Below are positions 18,540-28,167 of a stretch of DNA of 64,000 bases, piece after piece. This stretch comes from Bacillus sp. SM2101 (lineage in GTDB: Bacteria; Bacillota; Bacilli; Bacillales; SM2101). The notes beneath the pieces are model-generated. The model saw only the letters and a program-made list of their open reading frames with translations. It was not told the DNA's origin and ran no database searches. Position numbers and translations under genes: made by a program. Where the stretch lies: positions 118,872 to 182,871 of the forward strand of contig NZ_JAEUFG010000011.1 in NCBI RefSeq assembly GCF_018588585.1. Reading direction: 5' to 3'. Position 1 is the stretch's first letter. Every line of letters starts with the position of its first letter.

Positions 18540-19597
18540 TGCAAAAACTATTAAAAAATGAAAAACTAATAAATATATTAATCCCTGTGCTAGCAGCCTC
18601 TCTCGGTTTGTTAGCTGGCGCAATCATTATGTTATTTACCGGCTATAACCCTATTGAAGGATATGGTGCATTGTTTGAGGGGATGTTTGGGAGACCAAAA
18701 GCAATTGGTGAAGTAGTTCGTGCGATGACTCCGCTAATTTTAGCTGGACTAGCTGTTGCCTTTGCATTTAAGACTGGATTATTCAACATCGGTGTTGAAG
18801 GTCAGCTTTTAGTCGGTTGGCTTGCAGCTGTTTGGGTCGGTTCAGCTTTTACTTTGCCTTCAGTTATACATGTACCATTAGCTATTTTGGCTGCAGCGGT
18901 TGCAGGAGGTTTTTGGGGACTGATTCCAGGTTTTTTAAAGGCTCGGTTTAAAGTACATGAAGTCATCGTAACAATTATGATGAACTACGTTGCTTTGCAT
19001 ACGACTGCCGCTATAATTAAGAATTATTTATATGCTGGTAATGAAAGATCTCAACAAATTAATGAAAGTGCGTCACTAACATCATCATTTTTAGCATCAA
19101 TTACAGAAAATTCAAGACTTCATTACGGAATTATTGTTGCTTTATTAGCAGCATTTATTATGTGGTTTATCCTTGAAAAAACTTCTAAAGGCTATGAATT
19201 GAGAGCCGTAGGGCTCAACCAGCATGCATCGCAGTATGCAGGTATGAATGTTTCTCGTAATATTATTATGTCAATGACAATTTCTGGTGCTTTCGCTGGT
19301 GTCGCAGGTGCGATGGAAGGGTTAGGTACTTTCCAAAGTATGACAGTTATGTCGGCGTTTACAGGTACAGGGTTTGATGGAATCGCTGTTGCGTTGCTAG
19401 GGGCAAACCATGCCATTGGTGTTATTTTTGCTGCAGCATTGTTTGGTGGGTTAAAAACAGCAGCTCCACAAATGAACTTTAATGCAAATGTCCCTTCGGA
19501 GCTTGTTCAAATTGTCATAGCTCTTATCATCTTTTTTGTTGCATCAAGTTATCTTATCCGTTGGATAATTACACGCTTAAGCAAGGAGGGGAAATAA
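18539..19597 (+). CDS. nupP: Nucleoside ABC transporter permease (NupP type)
   Basis: Membrane permease of 352 residues and about ten hydrophobic segments, in the BPD_transp_2 (RbsC-like) family. The ATG at 18539 overlaps the nupO stop by 1 nt. A GTG one codon earlier is possible. Conserved permease segments include TGLFNIGVEGQLLVGW and HEVIVTIMMNYVALH, the ABC-contact loop. It pairs with NupQ to form the channel. Confidence 0.92.
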   Translation: MQKLLKNEKLINILIPVLAASLGLLAGAIIMLFTGYNPIEGYGALFEGMFGRPKAIGEVVRAMTPLILAGLAVAFAFKTGLFNIGVEGQLLVGWLAAVWVGSAFTLPSVIHVPLAILAAAVAGGFWGLIPGFLKARFKVHEVIVTIMMNYVALHTTAAIIKNYLYAGNERSQQINESASLTSSFLASITENSRLHYGIIVALLAAFIMWFILEKTSKGYELRAVGLNQHASQYAGMNVSRNIIMSMTISGAFAGVAGAMEGLGTFQSMTVMSAFTGTGFDGIAVALLGANHAIGVIFAAALFGGLKTAAPQMNFNANVPSELVQIVIALIIFFVASSYLIRWIITRLSKEGK

Positions 19598-20557
19598 ATG
19601 AGTGTATTAGATGTGTTGGGAATTATTATTCCTGTTGCGTTATTATGGGCAGCTCCCCTCATTTTCACAGCATTAGGTGGCGTATTTAGTGAACGTTCTG
19701 GTGTAGTTAATATTGGTTTAGAAGGTTTAATGATATTTGGTGCATTTACTGGCATCGTGACAACGTTATCGCTTCAAGATTCAGTTGGTGCAGCAGCTCC
19801 TTGGATAGGTGTACTTGTTGCTGCAGTAGCCTCTGGACTTTTCGCGTTACTCCATGCTGTAGCGAGTATTACCCTAAAGGCTGATCAAGTTGTTAGTGGT
19901 GTCGCGATTAACTTTTTAGCTTTAGGTTTATCAGTGTTTTTAATTAAAAATATTTATGGTAAAGGTCAAACTGATTCAATAGCGGTTCGTTTAGATAAGA
20001 TTGATGTACCATTTTTGTCAGACATTCCAGTTATCGGCGATATCTTTTTCTCAAGTGTGCCATGGACATCATATATTGCTATCGCGCTAGCATTTGTCGT
20101 TTGGTTTATCATCTATAAAACTCCATTCGGTTTAAGATTACGTTCTGTAGGTGAGCATCCTATGGCGGCTGATACGATGGGGGTAAATGTTACAAGGATG
20201 CGATATGTCGGTGTAATGATTTCTGGCGTATTAGCAGGAGTGGGTGGTGCAGTATATGCTGCAACCATTCAAGGGAATTTTGCCGCTGGCACGATATCTG
20301 GTCAAGGCTTTTTAGCACTAGCGGCAATGATTTTTGGTAAATGGCATCCTATCGGAGCGATGGGTGCAGCATTGTTTTTTGGTTTAGCACAATCTTTAAG
20401 CGTAATTGGGGCTACTATTCCAGTACTTCAAGATATTCCTCCAGTTTACTTGTTAATTGCACCATACGTATTAACAATTTTAGCTCTAACTGGGTTTGTA
20501 GGTCGTGCAGAAGCACCCAAAGCACTTGGAACCCCATACGAAAAAGGCAAACGATAA
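19598..20557 (+). CDS. nupQ: Nucleoside ABC transporter permease (NupQ type)
   Basis: Second permease of the importer, 319 residues, highly hydrophobic, same family as NupP. SGVVNIGLEGLMIFGA near the N-terminus and ADQVVSGVAINFLALGL match the family. AAGGAGGGGAAATA precedes the ATG and the gene directly abuts nupP, so the two are co-translated. It is the last gene of the operon, closed by a terminator. Confidence 0.92.
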   Translation: MSVLDVLGIIIPVALLWAAPLIFTALGGVFSERSGVVNIGLEGLMIFGAFTGIVTTLSLQDSVGAAAPWIGVLVAAVASGLFALLHAVASITLKADQVVSGVAINFLALGLSVFLIKNIYGKGQTDSIAVRLDKIDVPFLSDIPVIGDIFFSSVPWTSYIAIALAFVVWFIIYKTPFGLRLRSVGEHPMAADTMGVNVTRMRYVGVMISGVLAGVGGAVYAATIQGNFAAGTISGQGFLALAAMIFGKWHPIGAMGAALFFGLAQSLSVIGATIPVLQDIPPVYLLIAPYVLTILALTGFVGRAEAPKALGTPYEKGKR

Positions 20558-20574
20558 TAGCATTGACTTAACTG

Positions 20575-20600
20575 AAACTCCCCTTAGTGGGAGTTTTTTT
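20575..20600 (+). terminator. Terminator of the nup operon
   Basis: AAACTCCC at 20575-20582 pairs with GGGAGTTT at 20589-20596, followed by a T run. Confidence 0.92.
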
Positions 20601-20753
20601 GTTTAGGCTTTTTTAGTATTGGTGATGAAACACCGAGGACTATAGAGTAAGGTACAACAATAGATCTTTTCGTATTTTCATTTAGTATCATTTCTAAATA
20701 GTTTAGGATACATGTTAGTTAAATTACATATGGTGGAATAAATGTCTTTTCAA

Positions 20754-20911
20754 AAAGCTGTTTTCACATTCATTGTTGTTTTTCTTATTAAGAACACATA
20801 CAACTAGAGTTCATGGCATCTTTTCTTCTATAACACGAGGACTAACATCTAAAGTCACTTCAGATTGTACCAACTTGTTGATCTTAGTAATAAAGTTTAC
20901 GAAAAGAAGTT
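20754..20911 (+). repeat. Dispersed repeat copy (plus)
   Basis: AAAGCTGTTTTCACATTCAT followed by TGTTG at the left, TGGCATCTTTTCTTCTATAA in the centre and AATAAAGTTTACGAAAAGAA at the right. It lies in the 600-bp gap between nupQ and ymfF. The rest of that gap is AT-rich with no other structure I can name. Confidence 0.82.
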
Positions 20912-21154
20912 ACAAAAAGAGTCTTTCCAAATTGTCAAATAGGTATTTACTTGAAAAATCTTCTTGTACAAAGGTATATTTAATTTAGGTTAATTCCATT
21001 GTTTTAGAAGAAAATAAAAACAGTATGTGTTGAAGATTAATCTTTGTTTGTATTGATTTACCGTTTTCCAAGTTTACATGAACGATGTCACGTTAATATT
21101 TATATAAAGATGAGATTCATCTAATTGAAAGGATTTATAGAAGGAGGTTTAATT

Positions 21155-22438
21155 ATGTCATTATTCATAGAGCAAGAACGCACCATCAAGGGATTAAGGT
21201 TACACACAATTGAAACGGAAAAATTTAAAACAAATACGATCTTAATGAAATGGAATGCCCCACTACAAAAACAAGACGCAACGTTAAGAGCACTGTTACC
21301 TTATGTATTGCAAAGCGGCACGCGGTCCTTACCATCTGTAAAACAGTTAAGGTCACACTTAGATGATTTATATGGAGCAACATTTGATGTGGATTTAGCA
21401 AAAAAAGGTGAACAACATGTCATCTCATTTAAAATGGAAGTTGCGAATGAAAAGTTTTTATCAGATCAAACACCTTTGCTACAAAAGGCTATGCAATTAT
21501 TTTCTGAAGTCATTTTTGCACCATATCTCGAAGGTAATCATTTCTCCGAACAAATAGTAGAAAAAGAAAAAAGAGCCTTAAAACAGAGAATACAAGCGGT
21601 TTATGATGACAAAATGCGCTACGCTAATTATCGTTTAGTTCAAGAAATGTGTAAAGATGAGCCATACAGTTTGCATGTTAATGGTGAATTAGATGAAGTA
21701 GATAACATTACATCAGCAAGTCTTTATAAATACTATGAGCGAGTGCTGTCAGAAGATGAGATTGACTTGTACGTCATAGGAAGTGTAAATAGTTCTCAAA
21801 TTGAACAATATGTTTCTAACTTTTTTTCATTTTCCGAAAGAAATGCCAGGCAGTCACCAAAGAAAAATACTTATACCGTAGAGAAGGTTAACGAAATTAT
21901 TGAGAAGCAGGATGTGCGCCAAGGAAAGTTAAATATAGGCTATCGAACAAAAACGACCTATGCTGATAAGGAGTATTTTGCTTTACAAGTATTCAATGGC
22001 ATATTCGGAGGTTTTTCGCATTCGAAATTATTTATAAACGTTAGGGAAAAAGCAAGCTTAGCATATTACGCTGCTTCAAGACTTGAAAGCCACAAAGGAT
22101 TGTTAATGGTTATGTCAGGTATAGATGTTCAAAATTATGATCAAGCCGTAAATATCATTAAAGAGCAAATGTCAGCGATGAAACAAGGTGACTTTACTGA
22201 TCAAGAGCTAGCACAAACAAAGGCTGTTATAAAAAATCAAGTACTTGAAACAATCGATCATTCACGTGGGTTAGTGGAAGTGCTATATCATAATGTTGCT
22301 TCAAATATTCATCGCTCTATTGATGAATGGCTCAATGGAATTGATGGTGTGACGAAGGAAGAAATTGTTGCTGTTGCGCAAGATGTACAATTAGATACGA
22401 TTTATTTTTTAACAGGGATGGAGGCGAGTCAGGCATGA
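21155..22438 (+). CDS. ymfF: M16-like peptidase, non-catalytic subunit YmfF
   Basis: 427-residue member of the M16 (pitrilysin/insulinase) fold. The start is ATG 21155 with AAGGAGG 8 nt upstream; an in-frame TTG at 21125 lacks one. The N-terminal half has no HxxEH zinc motif where an active protease would carry it (region around LLPYVLQSGTRSLPSVKQL), so this chain is probably the inactive partner of YmfH, as in other paired M16 systems. It overlaps ymfH by 4 nt. The substrate is unknown. Confidence 0.87.
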   Translation: MSLFIEQERTIKGLRLHTIETEKFKTNTILMKWNAPLQKQDATLRALLPYVLQSGTRSLPSVKQLRSHLDDLYGATFDVDLAKKGEQHVISFKMEVANEKFLSDQTPLLQKAMQLFSEVIFAPYLEGNHFSEQIVEKEKRALKQRIQAVYDDKMRYANYRLVQEMCKDEPYSLHVNGELDEVDNITSASLYKYYERVLSEDEIDLYVIGSVNSSQIEQYVSNFFSFSERNARQSPKKNTYTVEKVNEIIEKQDVRQGKLNIGYRTKTTYADKEYFALQVFNGIFGGFSHSKLFINVREKASLAYYAASRLESHKGLLMVMSGIDVQNYDQAVNIIKEQMSAMKQGDFTDQELAQTKAVIKNQVLETIDHSRGLVEVLYHNVASNIHRSIDEWLNGIDGVTKEEIVAVAQDVQLDTIYFLTGMEASQA

Positions 22439-23721
22439 AGAAGATAAATTTTGAACAGCTAGAGGAGTCATTATATTATGAAAAAATGAGCAATGGTCTT
22501 GACGTCTACATTTTGCCGAAACCGGGTTTTAACAAAACTTATGCTACGTTTACGACGAAATATGGTTCAATTGACAATCGTTTTACGCCTTTAAATAGTA
22601 ACGAGATGGTTACTGTACCTGATGGCATCGCTCATTTTTTAGAACATAAGTTATTCGAAAAAGAAGATGGTGATGTATTCCAGGATTTTAGTAAGCAAGG
22701 TGCTTCTGCAAATGCATTTACGTCCTTTACACGAACAGCATACCTTTTTTCTAGTACTGATAATGTAAAACTAAACCTTGAAACATTAATAAACTTTGTT
22801 CAGGCTCCGTATTTTTCTGATCAATCTGTTGACAAAGAAAAAGGTATCATCGGTCAAGAAATAACAATGTATGATGATAATCCTGACTGGCGTTTATATT
22901 TTGGCTTAATCCAAAATATGTTTCAGAATCACCCTGTAAAAATAGATATCGCTGGGACAATTGATTCAATTTCTCATATTACGAAAGAGCTGCTATATGA
23001 ATGTTACGAAACATTTTATCATCCGAGTAATATGCTGTTATTTGTTGTTGGTCCAATTGATGCCGAACAAATAATGCATTTGATCCGAGAAAATCAATCG
23101 AGTAAAAACTATGAAAATCAACCGGACATTACCCGTTTCGAATACAATGAGCCTTTGGAAGTTGCACAAAAAGAACAAGTGCTACAAATGAATGTACAAT
23201 CTTCAAAATGTATGGTAGGTGTGAAATCACCCAAAATAGGACGATCTGGTCAAGAGTTATTAAAGCATGAGCTAACGATAAATGTCATGCTAGATTTATT
23301 ATTCGGTAAAAGCTCAACACATTATGAAAACCTCTATCAAGAAGGGCTAATAGATGACACATTTGCTTATGATTATACTGAGGAGTCGAGTTTTGGATTT
23401 GCAATGGTTGGTGGAGACACGAATGATCCAGATGAGTTAACGAAGCGTTTGCGTGAAATCATGCTTGATTTAAAAGAGCAAGAAATAACAGAGGAACAAT
23501 TAACAAGAGTGAAAAAGAAAAAGATCGGAGCATTTTTAAGGGCAATAAATTCTCCTGAATATATTGCAAACCAATTTACACGTTATGCATTTAATGACAT
23601 GGACCTCTTTGATGTAGTGCCTGTACTTGAATCGTTAACAATTGAGGATTTAACCAGTGCAGCTGTGGAATTATTCAATGAACCGCAAATGACAGTATGT
23701 AAAGTAGTTCCGAAACAATAA
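22435..23721 (+). CDS. ymfH: M16 zinc protease, catalytic subunit YmfH
   Basis: 428-residue M16 metalloprotease with the inverted zinc motif HFLEH at residues 67-71, preceded by DGIA and followed by KLFE, then ASANAFTSFTRTAYLF. The distal Glu ligand probably lies in the segment around KEKGIIGQEITMYDD. Translation is coupled to ymfF (ATGA overlap). With inactive YmfF it probably forms a heterodimer. Related pairs process peptides in Firmicutes, but the role in Bacillus is not established. Confidence 0.9.
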   Translation: MKKINFEQLEESLYYEKMSNGLDVYILPKPGFNKTYATFTTKYGSIDNRFTPLNSNEMVTVPDGIAHFLEHKLFEKEDGDVFQDFSKQGASANAFTSFTRTAYLFSSTDNVKLNLETLINFVQAPYFSDQSVDKEKGIIGQEITMYDDNPDWRLYFGLIQNMFQNHPVKIDIAGTIDSISHITKELLYECYETFYHPSNMLLFVVGPIDAEQIMHLIRENQSSKNYENQPDITRFEYNEPLEVAQKEQVLQMNVQSSKCMVGVKSPKIGRSGQELLKHELTINVMLDLLFGKSSTHYENLYQEGLIDDTFAYDYTEESSFGFAMVGGDTNDPDELTKRLREIMLDLKEQEITEEQLTRVKKKKIGAFLRAINSPEYIANQFTRYAFNDMDLFDVVPVLESLTIEDLTSAAVELFNEPQMTVCKVVPKQ

Positions 23722-23844
23722 GGAGCTATGTATAGCTAGTAGCCCCAATAAATATTTAAGTTTGGACAATAGTTTATCTAAGTTCAACAACTTCGTTACT
23801 TCTAGGTTAATGAGCACGGAGATGCATGCAAATAAAGTGAATGA

Positions 23845-23979
23845 TTTGCTGATTTGTACCAAGACAAAAAAATATGGTATAAATCGTGTTGGTGGCATCC
23901 CGTCATCTTCAACAAAGACGGTAGTCTGATAAAGCCTCATCTCGCTATGCTAATAAAACGAAGTATACGAAAAGGGTCT
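23845..23979 (+). repeat. Dispersed repeat copy (plus, decayed)
   Basis: TTTGTACCAAG at the left, TTGGTGGCATCCCGTCATCTTC in diverged central form, and AAACGAAGTATACGAAAAGG followed by GTCT at the right end. It fills the ymfH-ymfI gap. Confidence 0.55.
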
Positions 23980-24001
23980 GTAAATTAAAGGGAGTGGAGA
24001 G

Positions 24002-24724
24002 TTGAAGTATGCGTTAATCACTGGTGCGAGTGGTGGCATCGGTATGGAAATAGCTAAGAAATTAGCTGAGGAAGGTTATTCATTATATGTACATTATCAT
24101 CAACGCAAACAAGAAATTGACAAGTTGATTAATACAATAGAACAGCTAGGCGTACATGCTGTTGGCATTCAAGCGGATTTGTCATTACCAACTGGTCCTA
24201 ATCAGCTGCTTGAACAAATAGAACATGATATAGAAATTGTCATACATAATAGTGGAAATAGTTATTTTGGACTTATCACTGATATGGATGAACGAGATAT
24301 TTCGGCAATGGTCCAACTGCATGTTACTAGCCCATTTACTATTACGAAAGCGTTATTACCAAATATGATTTCAAACAAAAGAGGTAATATTGTTTTTATT
24401 ACATCTATATGGGGAATAACAGGGGCTTCATGTGAGGTCCTCTATTCTATGGTTAAAGGTGGACAAAACACATTTGTGAAAGCATTGGCAAAAGAGGTTG
24501 CTCCAAGTGGAATTAGGGTGAATGGGATTGCACCTGGCGCAATTAATACTGCCATGCTAGACATTTTTTCGAATGAAGAAATTGAAGGTATAGAGGAAGA
24601 GATACCTTTAGGGCGGGTTGGAACGCCACAGGAAATTGCGGATACCGCATTATTTCTTATTTCAAAGAAAGCATCATATATCACTGGTCAAATTTTGTCT
24701 GTTAATGGTGGGTGGCATTGTTAA
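24002..24724 (+). CDS. ymfI: Short-chain dehydrogenase/reductase YmfI
   Basis: 240-residue SDR oxidoreductase, FabG-like, with the NAD(P)-binding TGASGGIG at 7-14, a NNAG-like HNSGNS, and the catalytic Tyr148 and Lys152 in YSMVK. The C-terminal ITGQILSVNGGWH is typical. It starts at TTG 24002 after GGAGTGGAGAG. It follows ymfH as in B. subtilis, after a repeat-bearing gap. The substrate is unknown. A 3-oxoacyl-ACP reductase role is possible but not shown. Confidence 0.88.
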   Translation: MKYALITGASGGIGMEIAKKLAEEGYSLYVHYHQRKQEIDKLINTIEQLGVHAVGIQADLSLPTGPNQLLEQIEHDIEIVIHNSGNSYFGLITDMDERDISAMVQLHVTSPFTITKALLPNMISNKRGNIVFITSIWGITGASCEVLYSMVKGGQNTFVKALAKEVAPSGIRVNGIAPGAINTAMLDIFSNEEIEGIEEEIPLGRVGTPQEIADTALFLISKKASYITGQILSVNGGWHC

Positions 24725-24731
24725 TGACAAG

Positions 24732-24768
24732 GCTACACATATAGTAATCTATATGTGTAGCTTTTTTT
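24732..24768 (+). terminator. Terminator of ymfI
   Basis: A 13-bp perfect stem (GCTACACATATAG / CTATATGTGTAGC), loop TAAT, then seven T's. Confidence 0.96.
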
Positions 24769-24770
24769 GT

Positions 24771-24836
24771 ACAGCTTTTTTCATAGCTGCTTTATTAGCT
24801 AAATAGTTGCAACAAAGCTATGGGGAAGAGTCCTTG
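24771..24836 (+). repeat. Dispersed repeat fragment (plus)
   Basis: CAGCTTTTTTCATAGCTGCT at the left and GTTGCAACAAAGCTATGGGG with AAGAGTCCTT at the right, with the centre deleted. Confidence 0.5.
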
Positions 24837-24927
24837 CATAAAGTTCACTTAAATGTCATAGCTAGTTTGTATAAATTTTTGCCATTGAAACAAACTATAA
24901 TTGACTACACATGAAGGAGGCTTTTGT

Positions 24928-25188
24928 ATGTCTGTGCTAGATAATTTTGAACAATGGAAGGACTTTTTAGCAGATCGACTTCATCAAGCACAAGAAAGTG
25001 GCATGAATCAAAACACGGTATCGGATATTGCTTATCAAATTGGCGATTATTTATCCAACCAAGTAGAACCGAAGAATGCTCAGGAAAAAGTACTAGCTGA
25101 TTTATGGCATGTAGCATCGAATGAGGAACAGCAGGCGATTGCCAATATGATGGTCAAGTTAGTTGAAAATGATGGGAGTAATCATTAA
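24928..25188 (+). CDS. ymfJ: DUF3243 protein YmfJ
   Basis: 86-residue soluble, mostly helical protein of the DUF3243 family, function unknown. I chose ATG 24928, with GAAGGAGG upstream, over the in-frame TTG at 24901. Position between ymfI and ymfK is the conserved one. It stands alone between two terminators, so it is its own unit. Confidence 0.85.
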   Translation: MSVLDNFEQWKDFLADRLHQAQESGMNQNTVSDIAYQIGDYLSNQVEPKNAQEKVLADLWHVASNEEQQAIANMMVKLVENDGSNH

Positions 25189-25213
25189 AGAGGGGGAGCT
25201 CCTCTCTTTTTTG
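25186..25213 (+). terminator. Probable terminator of ymfJ
   Basis: A GC-rich imperfect hairpin (AGAGGGGGAGCTCCTCT) is followed by CTTTTTTG immediately after the stop. Confidence 0.65.
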
Positions 25214-25375
25214 ATTTGATTGTATTATTGGAAGGGGTAAAATCGCTTCTTAGCTATTCTAGATGATGGCTCTTGATTTTGTAAAAGAGGTTGACAATGA
25301 TATACATTTCACTAATGAGTAACCTGCTACATATTATCCTCAACAAAATTGTAAACAGGATCATTTCTTAATAAA

Positions 25376-25518
25376 TGGCTGTTTTATCAAAGAATGTTGT
25401 TTGTAGAAGAAATAAACATTCCCCAATTACATGCGTGGCATTATTTGTTATGTAAAATGATGGAAAACGTATAAAGCAACTTCTTGCTTCAACCGTAACA
25501 AAGTTTCGAAAAGAGCCT
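25376..25518 (+). repeat. Dispersed repeat copy (plus)
   Basis: TGGCTGTTTTATCAAAGAAT then GTTGTTTGTAG at the left, TGCGTGGCATTATTTGTTA in the centre, and GTAACAAAGTTTCGAAAAGA followed by GCCT at the right. The 480-bp ymfJ-ymfK gap otherwise holds only AT-rich sequence. Confidence 0.75.
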
Positions 25519-25672
25519 GAACGATACAATAATTAGTATAAAAAGTAATTAATTATCATTGGGTAAAGAATGCCCCTTTTATATTACATATAAATCATTT
25601 ATTATAGTCTTATAGACTTATGTGTGATACGTAACTTAATATTTTTTTATAGTGCTGCATAGGGGGATTTGC

Positions 25673-26464
25673 ATGCAAAAAAAAGAATGGTATTTAGAAT
25701 ACGAAATTCATAAAAATAGACCTGGTTTACTCGGGGATGTGTCATCTTTATTAGGGATGTTATCTATTAACATCGTTACAATCAATGGTGTTAAGGACCA
25801 TCGACGTGGGTTATTATTGAGATGTGATCGGAATGAACAAATAGAACGTCTTGCATCAATTTTACAAACTATGGATAATATAACAGTGACAAAAATACGT
25901 GAACCGAAGCTACGAGATCGTTTAGCTGTTAGACATGGACGTTATATTCAAAGGGATGAGGACGATAAAAAAACATTTCGATTTGTCAGAGATGAGCTCG
26001 GCGTTTTAGTTGATTTTATGGCAGAACTGTATAAACAAGAAGGTCATAAATTAATCGGTATACGCGGTATGCCAAGGGTTGGTAAAACTGAATCGGTCGT
26101 AGCTGCGAGCGTATGTGCAAATAAGCGATGGTTATTCGTATCTTCAACATTGCTTAAGCAAACGGTCAGAAGCCAGCTCATTGAGGACGAATATAACGAA
26201 AATAATCTATTTATTATTGATGGTATTGTGTCAACGAAAAGGGCTTCAGAACGCCATTGGCAGCTAGTTCGGGAGATTATGAGGCTTCCAGCTGTCAAGG
26301 TAGTTGAGCATCCGGATATATTTGTTCGAAATACTGAATATAAGATGGACGATTTCGATTATATTATTGAACTACGGAATAATCCTGAAGAGGAAATAAC
26401 GTACGATATCGTTGAACAACCACAAATGTTACAAGAATCTAGCTTATCTACATTTGATTTTTAG
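25673..26464 (+). CDS. ymfK: DUF3388 protein YmfK (ACT-like plus P-loop)
   Basis: 263-residue conserved Bacillaceae protein of unknown function. The start is ATG 25673 after AGGGGGA. The N-terminal 80 residues look like an ACT domain (EYEIHKNRPGLLGDVSSLL). The C-terminal part holds a P-loop-like GMPRVGKTE at 132-140 and a hydrophobic strand ending in Asp (NNLFIIDG) that could be a Walker B. This suggests an NTP-binding protein with a small-molecule sensor domain. That reading is inference. It is directly followed by rodZ. Confidence 0.82.
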   Translation: MQKKEWYLEYEIHKNRPGLLGDVSSLLGMLSINIVTINGVKDHRRGLLLRCDRNEQIERLASILQTMDNITVTKIREPKLRDRLAVRHGRYIQRDEDDKKTFRFVRDELGVLVDFMAELYKQEGHKLIGIRGMPRVGKTESVVAASVCANKRWLFVSSTLLKQTVRSQLIEDEYNENNLFIIDGIVSTKRASERHWQLVREIMRLPAVKVVEHPDIFVRNTEYKMDDFDYIIELRNNPEEEITYDIVEQPQMLQESSLSTFDF

Positions 26465-26484
26465 CAAATTGGAAGGTGTTTTCA

Positions 26485-27381
26485 TTGACAGAACTAGGTA
26501 AAAGATTAAAAGAAGCAAGAGAAGAAAAAAATATTAGCATAGACGATTTACAAAAGTTAACGAAGATACAAAAACGTTATCTAATCGGAATTGAAGACGG
26601 TAATTATGATCGAATGCCTGGACAATTTTACGTGCGTGCCTTTATCAAATCGTATTGTGAAGCAGTTGAGTTAGATGCTGATCTTATTTTTGAACAATAT
26701 GAAAATGAACTCCCTAGCTCATCTAATTCAGATTTACCTGGTCAGCTGTCGAGAGTACAGAGTCGTAAACAGATTTCACCAACAACAACTTCAAAAGTGG
26801 CAGATGTGCTACCAAAAGTATTAACAGGAGTTTTTGTTTTCGGACTTCTTATAGGGATCTACTTCATCGCGCTGAATTTTTTAGGTAATTCAGATGGTAC
26901 TCCAGCGCAGGAAAGTGGAGAAGATCGTGAAATTGTCGTTGAAGATAATTCAAAAGAAAATGATCCAGTTGAAGAGGTAGACAGTGAGCCTGCAGCAGAA
27001 GACGCTGATCAAGAAACTGATGTACAGGATGAAGAAGTGGACGAGCCTGAGGATGTTGTAGAACAGGAACTTGAAGTGATAAATATACAAGGAAGAAATG
27101 TTTCAATGGAGTTATCTAATACAGAAGAATTTAATTTAGAGATTGTATCAACAGGAGATACTTGGGTTCAAGTAGTGAATGATCAAGGTGAAAAACTATA
27201 TTCTACAAATTTAAATGCTGAGGATCAACCATTAGCCTACGACATGACTGACGAAAGCAAGGTTGTAATTACAGCAGGCTTCACACCAGATACAGAAATA
27301 AATATAAATGGAGAAATGTTAGAGTTTCCAGAAGAAGCTGGAACAACCCAAGTAATTGAGATCCTCTTTAATAAACAATAA
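26485..27381 (+). CDS. rodZ: RodZ-like protein YmfM
   Basis: Membrane protein of 298 residues that links the cell-shape machinery to MreB. An N-terminal helix-turn-helix of the Cro/RodZ type (TELGKRLKEAREEKNISIDD ... GQFYVRAFIKSYCE) is followed by a linker, one membrane helix (VLTGVFVFGLLIGIYFIAL), a very acidic Glu/Asp-rich stretch and a C-terminal DUF4115-type beta domain. I chose TTG 26485 because GGAAGG at 26471-26476 is 8 nt upstream. The GTG at 26476 overlaps that site. It lies just before pgsA as in B. subtilis. Confidence 0.85.
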   Translation: MTELGKRLKEAREEKNISIDDLQKLTKIQKRYLIGIEDGNYDRMPGQFYVRAFIKSYCEAVELDADLIFEQYENELPSSSNSDLPGQLSRVQSRKQISPTTTSKVADVLPKVLTGVFVFGLLIGIYFIALNFLGNSDGTPAQESGEDREIVVEDNSKENDPVEEVDSEPAAEDADQETDVQDEEVDEPEDVVEQELEVINIQGRNVSMELSNTEEFNLEIVSTGDTWVQVVNDQGEKLYSTNLNAEDQPLAYDMTDESKVVITAGFTPDTEININGEMLEFPEEAGTTQVIEILFNKQ

Positions 27382-27407
27382 AGTCATCATTTTGATGGCT
27401 TTTTTGG
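27382..27407 (+). terminator. Terminator of rodZ
   Basis: AGTCATCA pairs with TGATGGCT (one G-U) around a TTT loop, followed by TTTTT, starting right at the stop codon. Confidence 0.8.
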
Positions 27408-27457
27408 CTTTTTCTGATATATTATTGTACATGTAAGTTATGAAGGAGGAAGAATTT

Positions 27458-28036
27458 GTGAATATACCAAATAAGATTACCGTTTCACGTATTTTGTTAA
27501 TTCCAGTATTTTTGGTGATAATGCTTGCACCGCTATCCTGGGGTCAATTACACATAGGCGGAGGAGAGATACCTGTTACTCATTTCATTGGTGCTATCAT
27601 TTTTATCATTGCTTCTACGACTGATTGGATTGACGGATATTATGCAAGGAAATATAATCTCGTCACCAACTTAGGAAAATTTTTAGACCCTTTAGCTGAT
27701 AAACTATTAGTGTCAGCGGCGCTGATAACACTCGTTCAGTTTGAATTGGCACCTGCATGGATGGTCATAGTCATTATAAGTAGAGAATTTGCCGTAACAG
27801 GTTTACGACTTGTTCTAGCAGGTGGTGGTGAAGTTGTTGCTGCAAACATGCTTGGCAAGATTAAAACATGGACGCAAATTGTAGCCGTTTCTGCATTGCT
27901 ATTACATAATATTCCTTTTGAAGCATGGTCGATTCCATTTGCTGATATAGCACTATGGATCGCAGTATTTTTCACAATTTGGTCTGGATGGGACTATTTT
28001 GCGAAAAATAAACAAGTATTTGCTAACTCAAAGTGA
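27458..28036 (+). CDS. pgsA: CDP-diacylglycerol-glycerol-3-phosphate 3-phosphatidyltransferase
   Basis: Makes phosphatidylglycerophosphate, the committed step to phosphatidylglycerol. 192 residues with several membrane helices. The CDP-alcohol phosphatidyltransferase signature D-x2-D-G-x2-A-R-x8-G-x3-D-x3-D is complete, from DWIDGYYAR to GKFLDPLAD. I chose GTG 27458 (AAGGAGGA upstream, product MNIPNKITVSRI) over an in-frame ATG at 27440. Confidence 0.95.
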   Translation: MNIPNKITVSRILLIPVFLVIMLAPLSWGQLHIGGGEIPVTHFIGAIIFIIASTTDWIDGYYARKYNLVTNLGKFLDPLADKLLVSAALITLVQFELAPAWMVIVIISREFAVTGLRLVLAGGGEVVAANMLGKIKTWTQIVAVSALLLHNIPFEAWSIPFADIALWIAVFFTIWSGWDYFAKNKQVFANSK

Positions 28037-28076
28037 ACCAGAATTTGAGACGATGCACGAAGTAGTATAATCTTTA

Positions 28077-28110
28077 ATGAGGATGAGACGGGTTTCCTTC
28101 TCATCCTCAT
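28077..28110 (+). terminator. 12-bp hairpin after pgsA (weak U run)
   Basis: ATGAGGATGAGA at 28077-28088 pairs perfectly with TCTCATCCTCAT at 28099-28110. It is followed by AATGTT, so termination may be inefficient and lead into cinA. Confidence 0.65.
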
Positions 28111-28167
28111 AATGTTAAAGGTACATCATGTAGCAGACTACACATGCTATTTTTACGGGGGGATGAC

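Noticed and set aside
20773..20988. 71-codon plus-strand frame
   Set aside because: It lies on the repeat copy at 20754-20911 and has no ribosome site or family resemblance.
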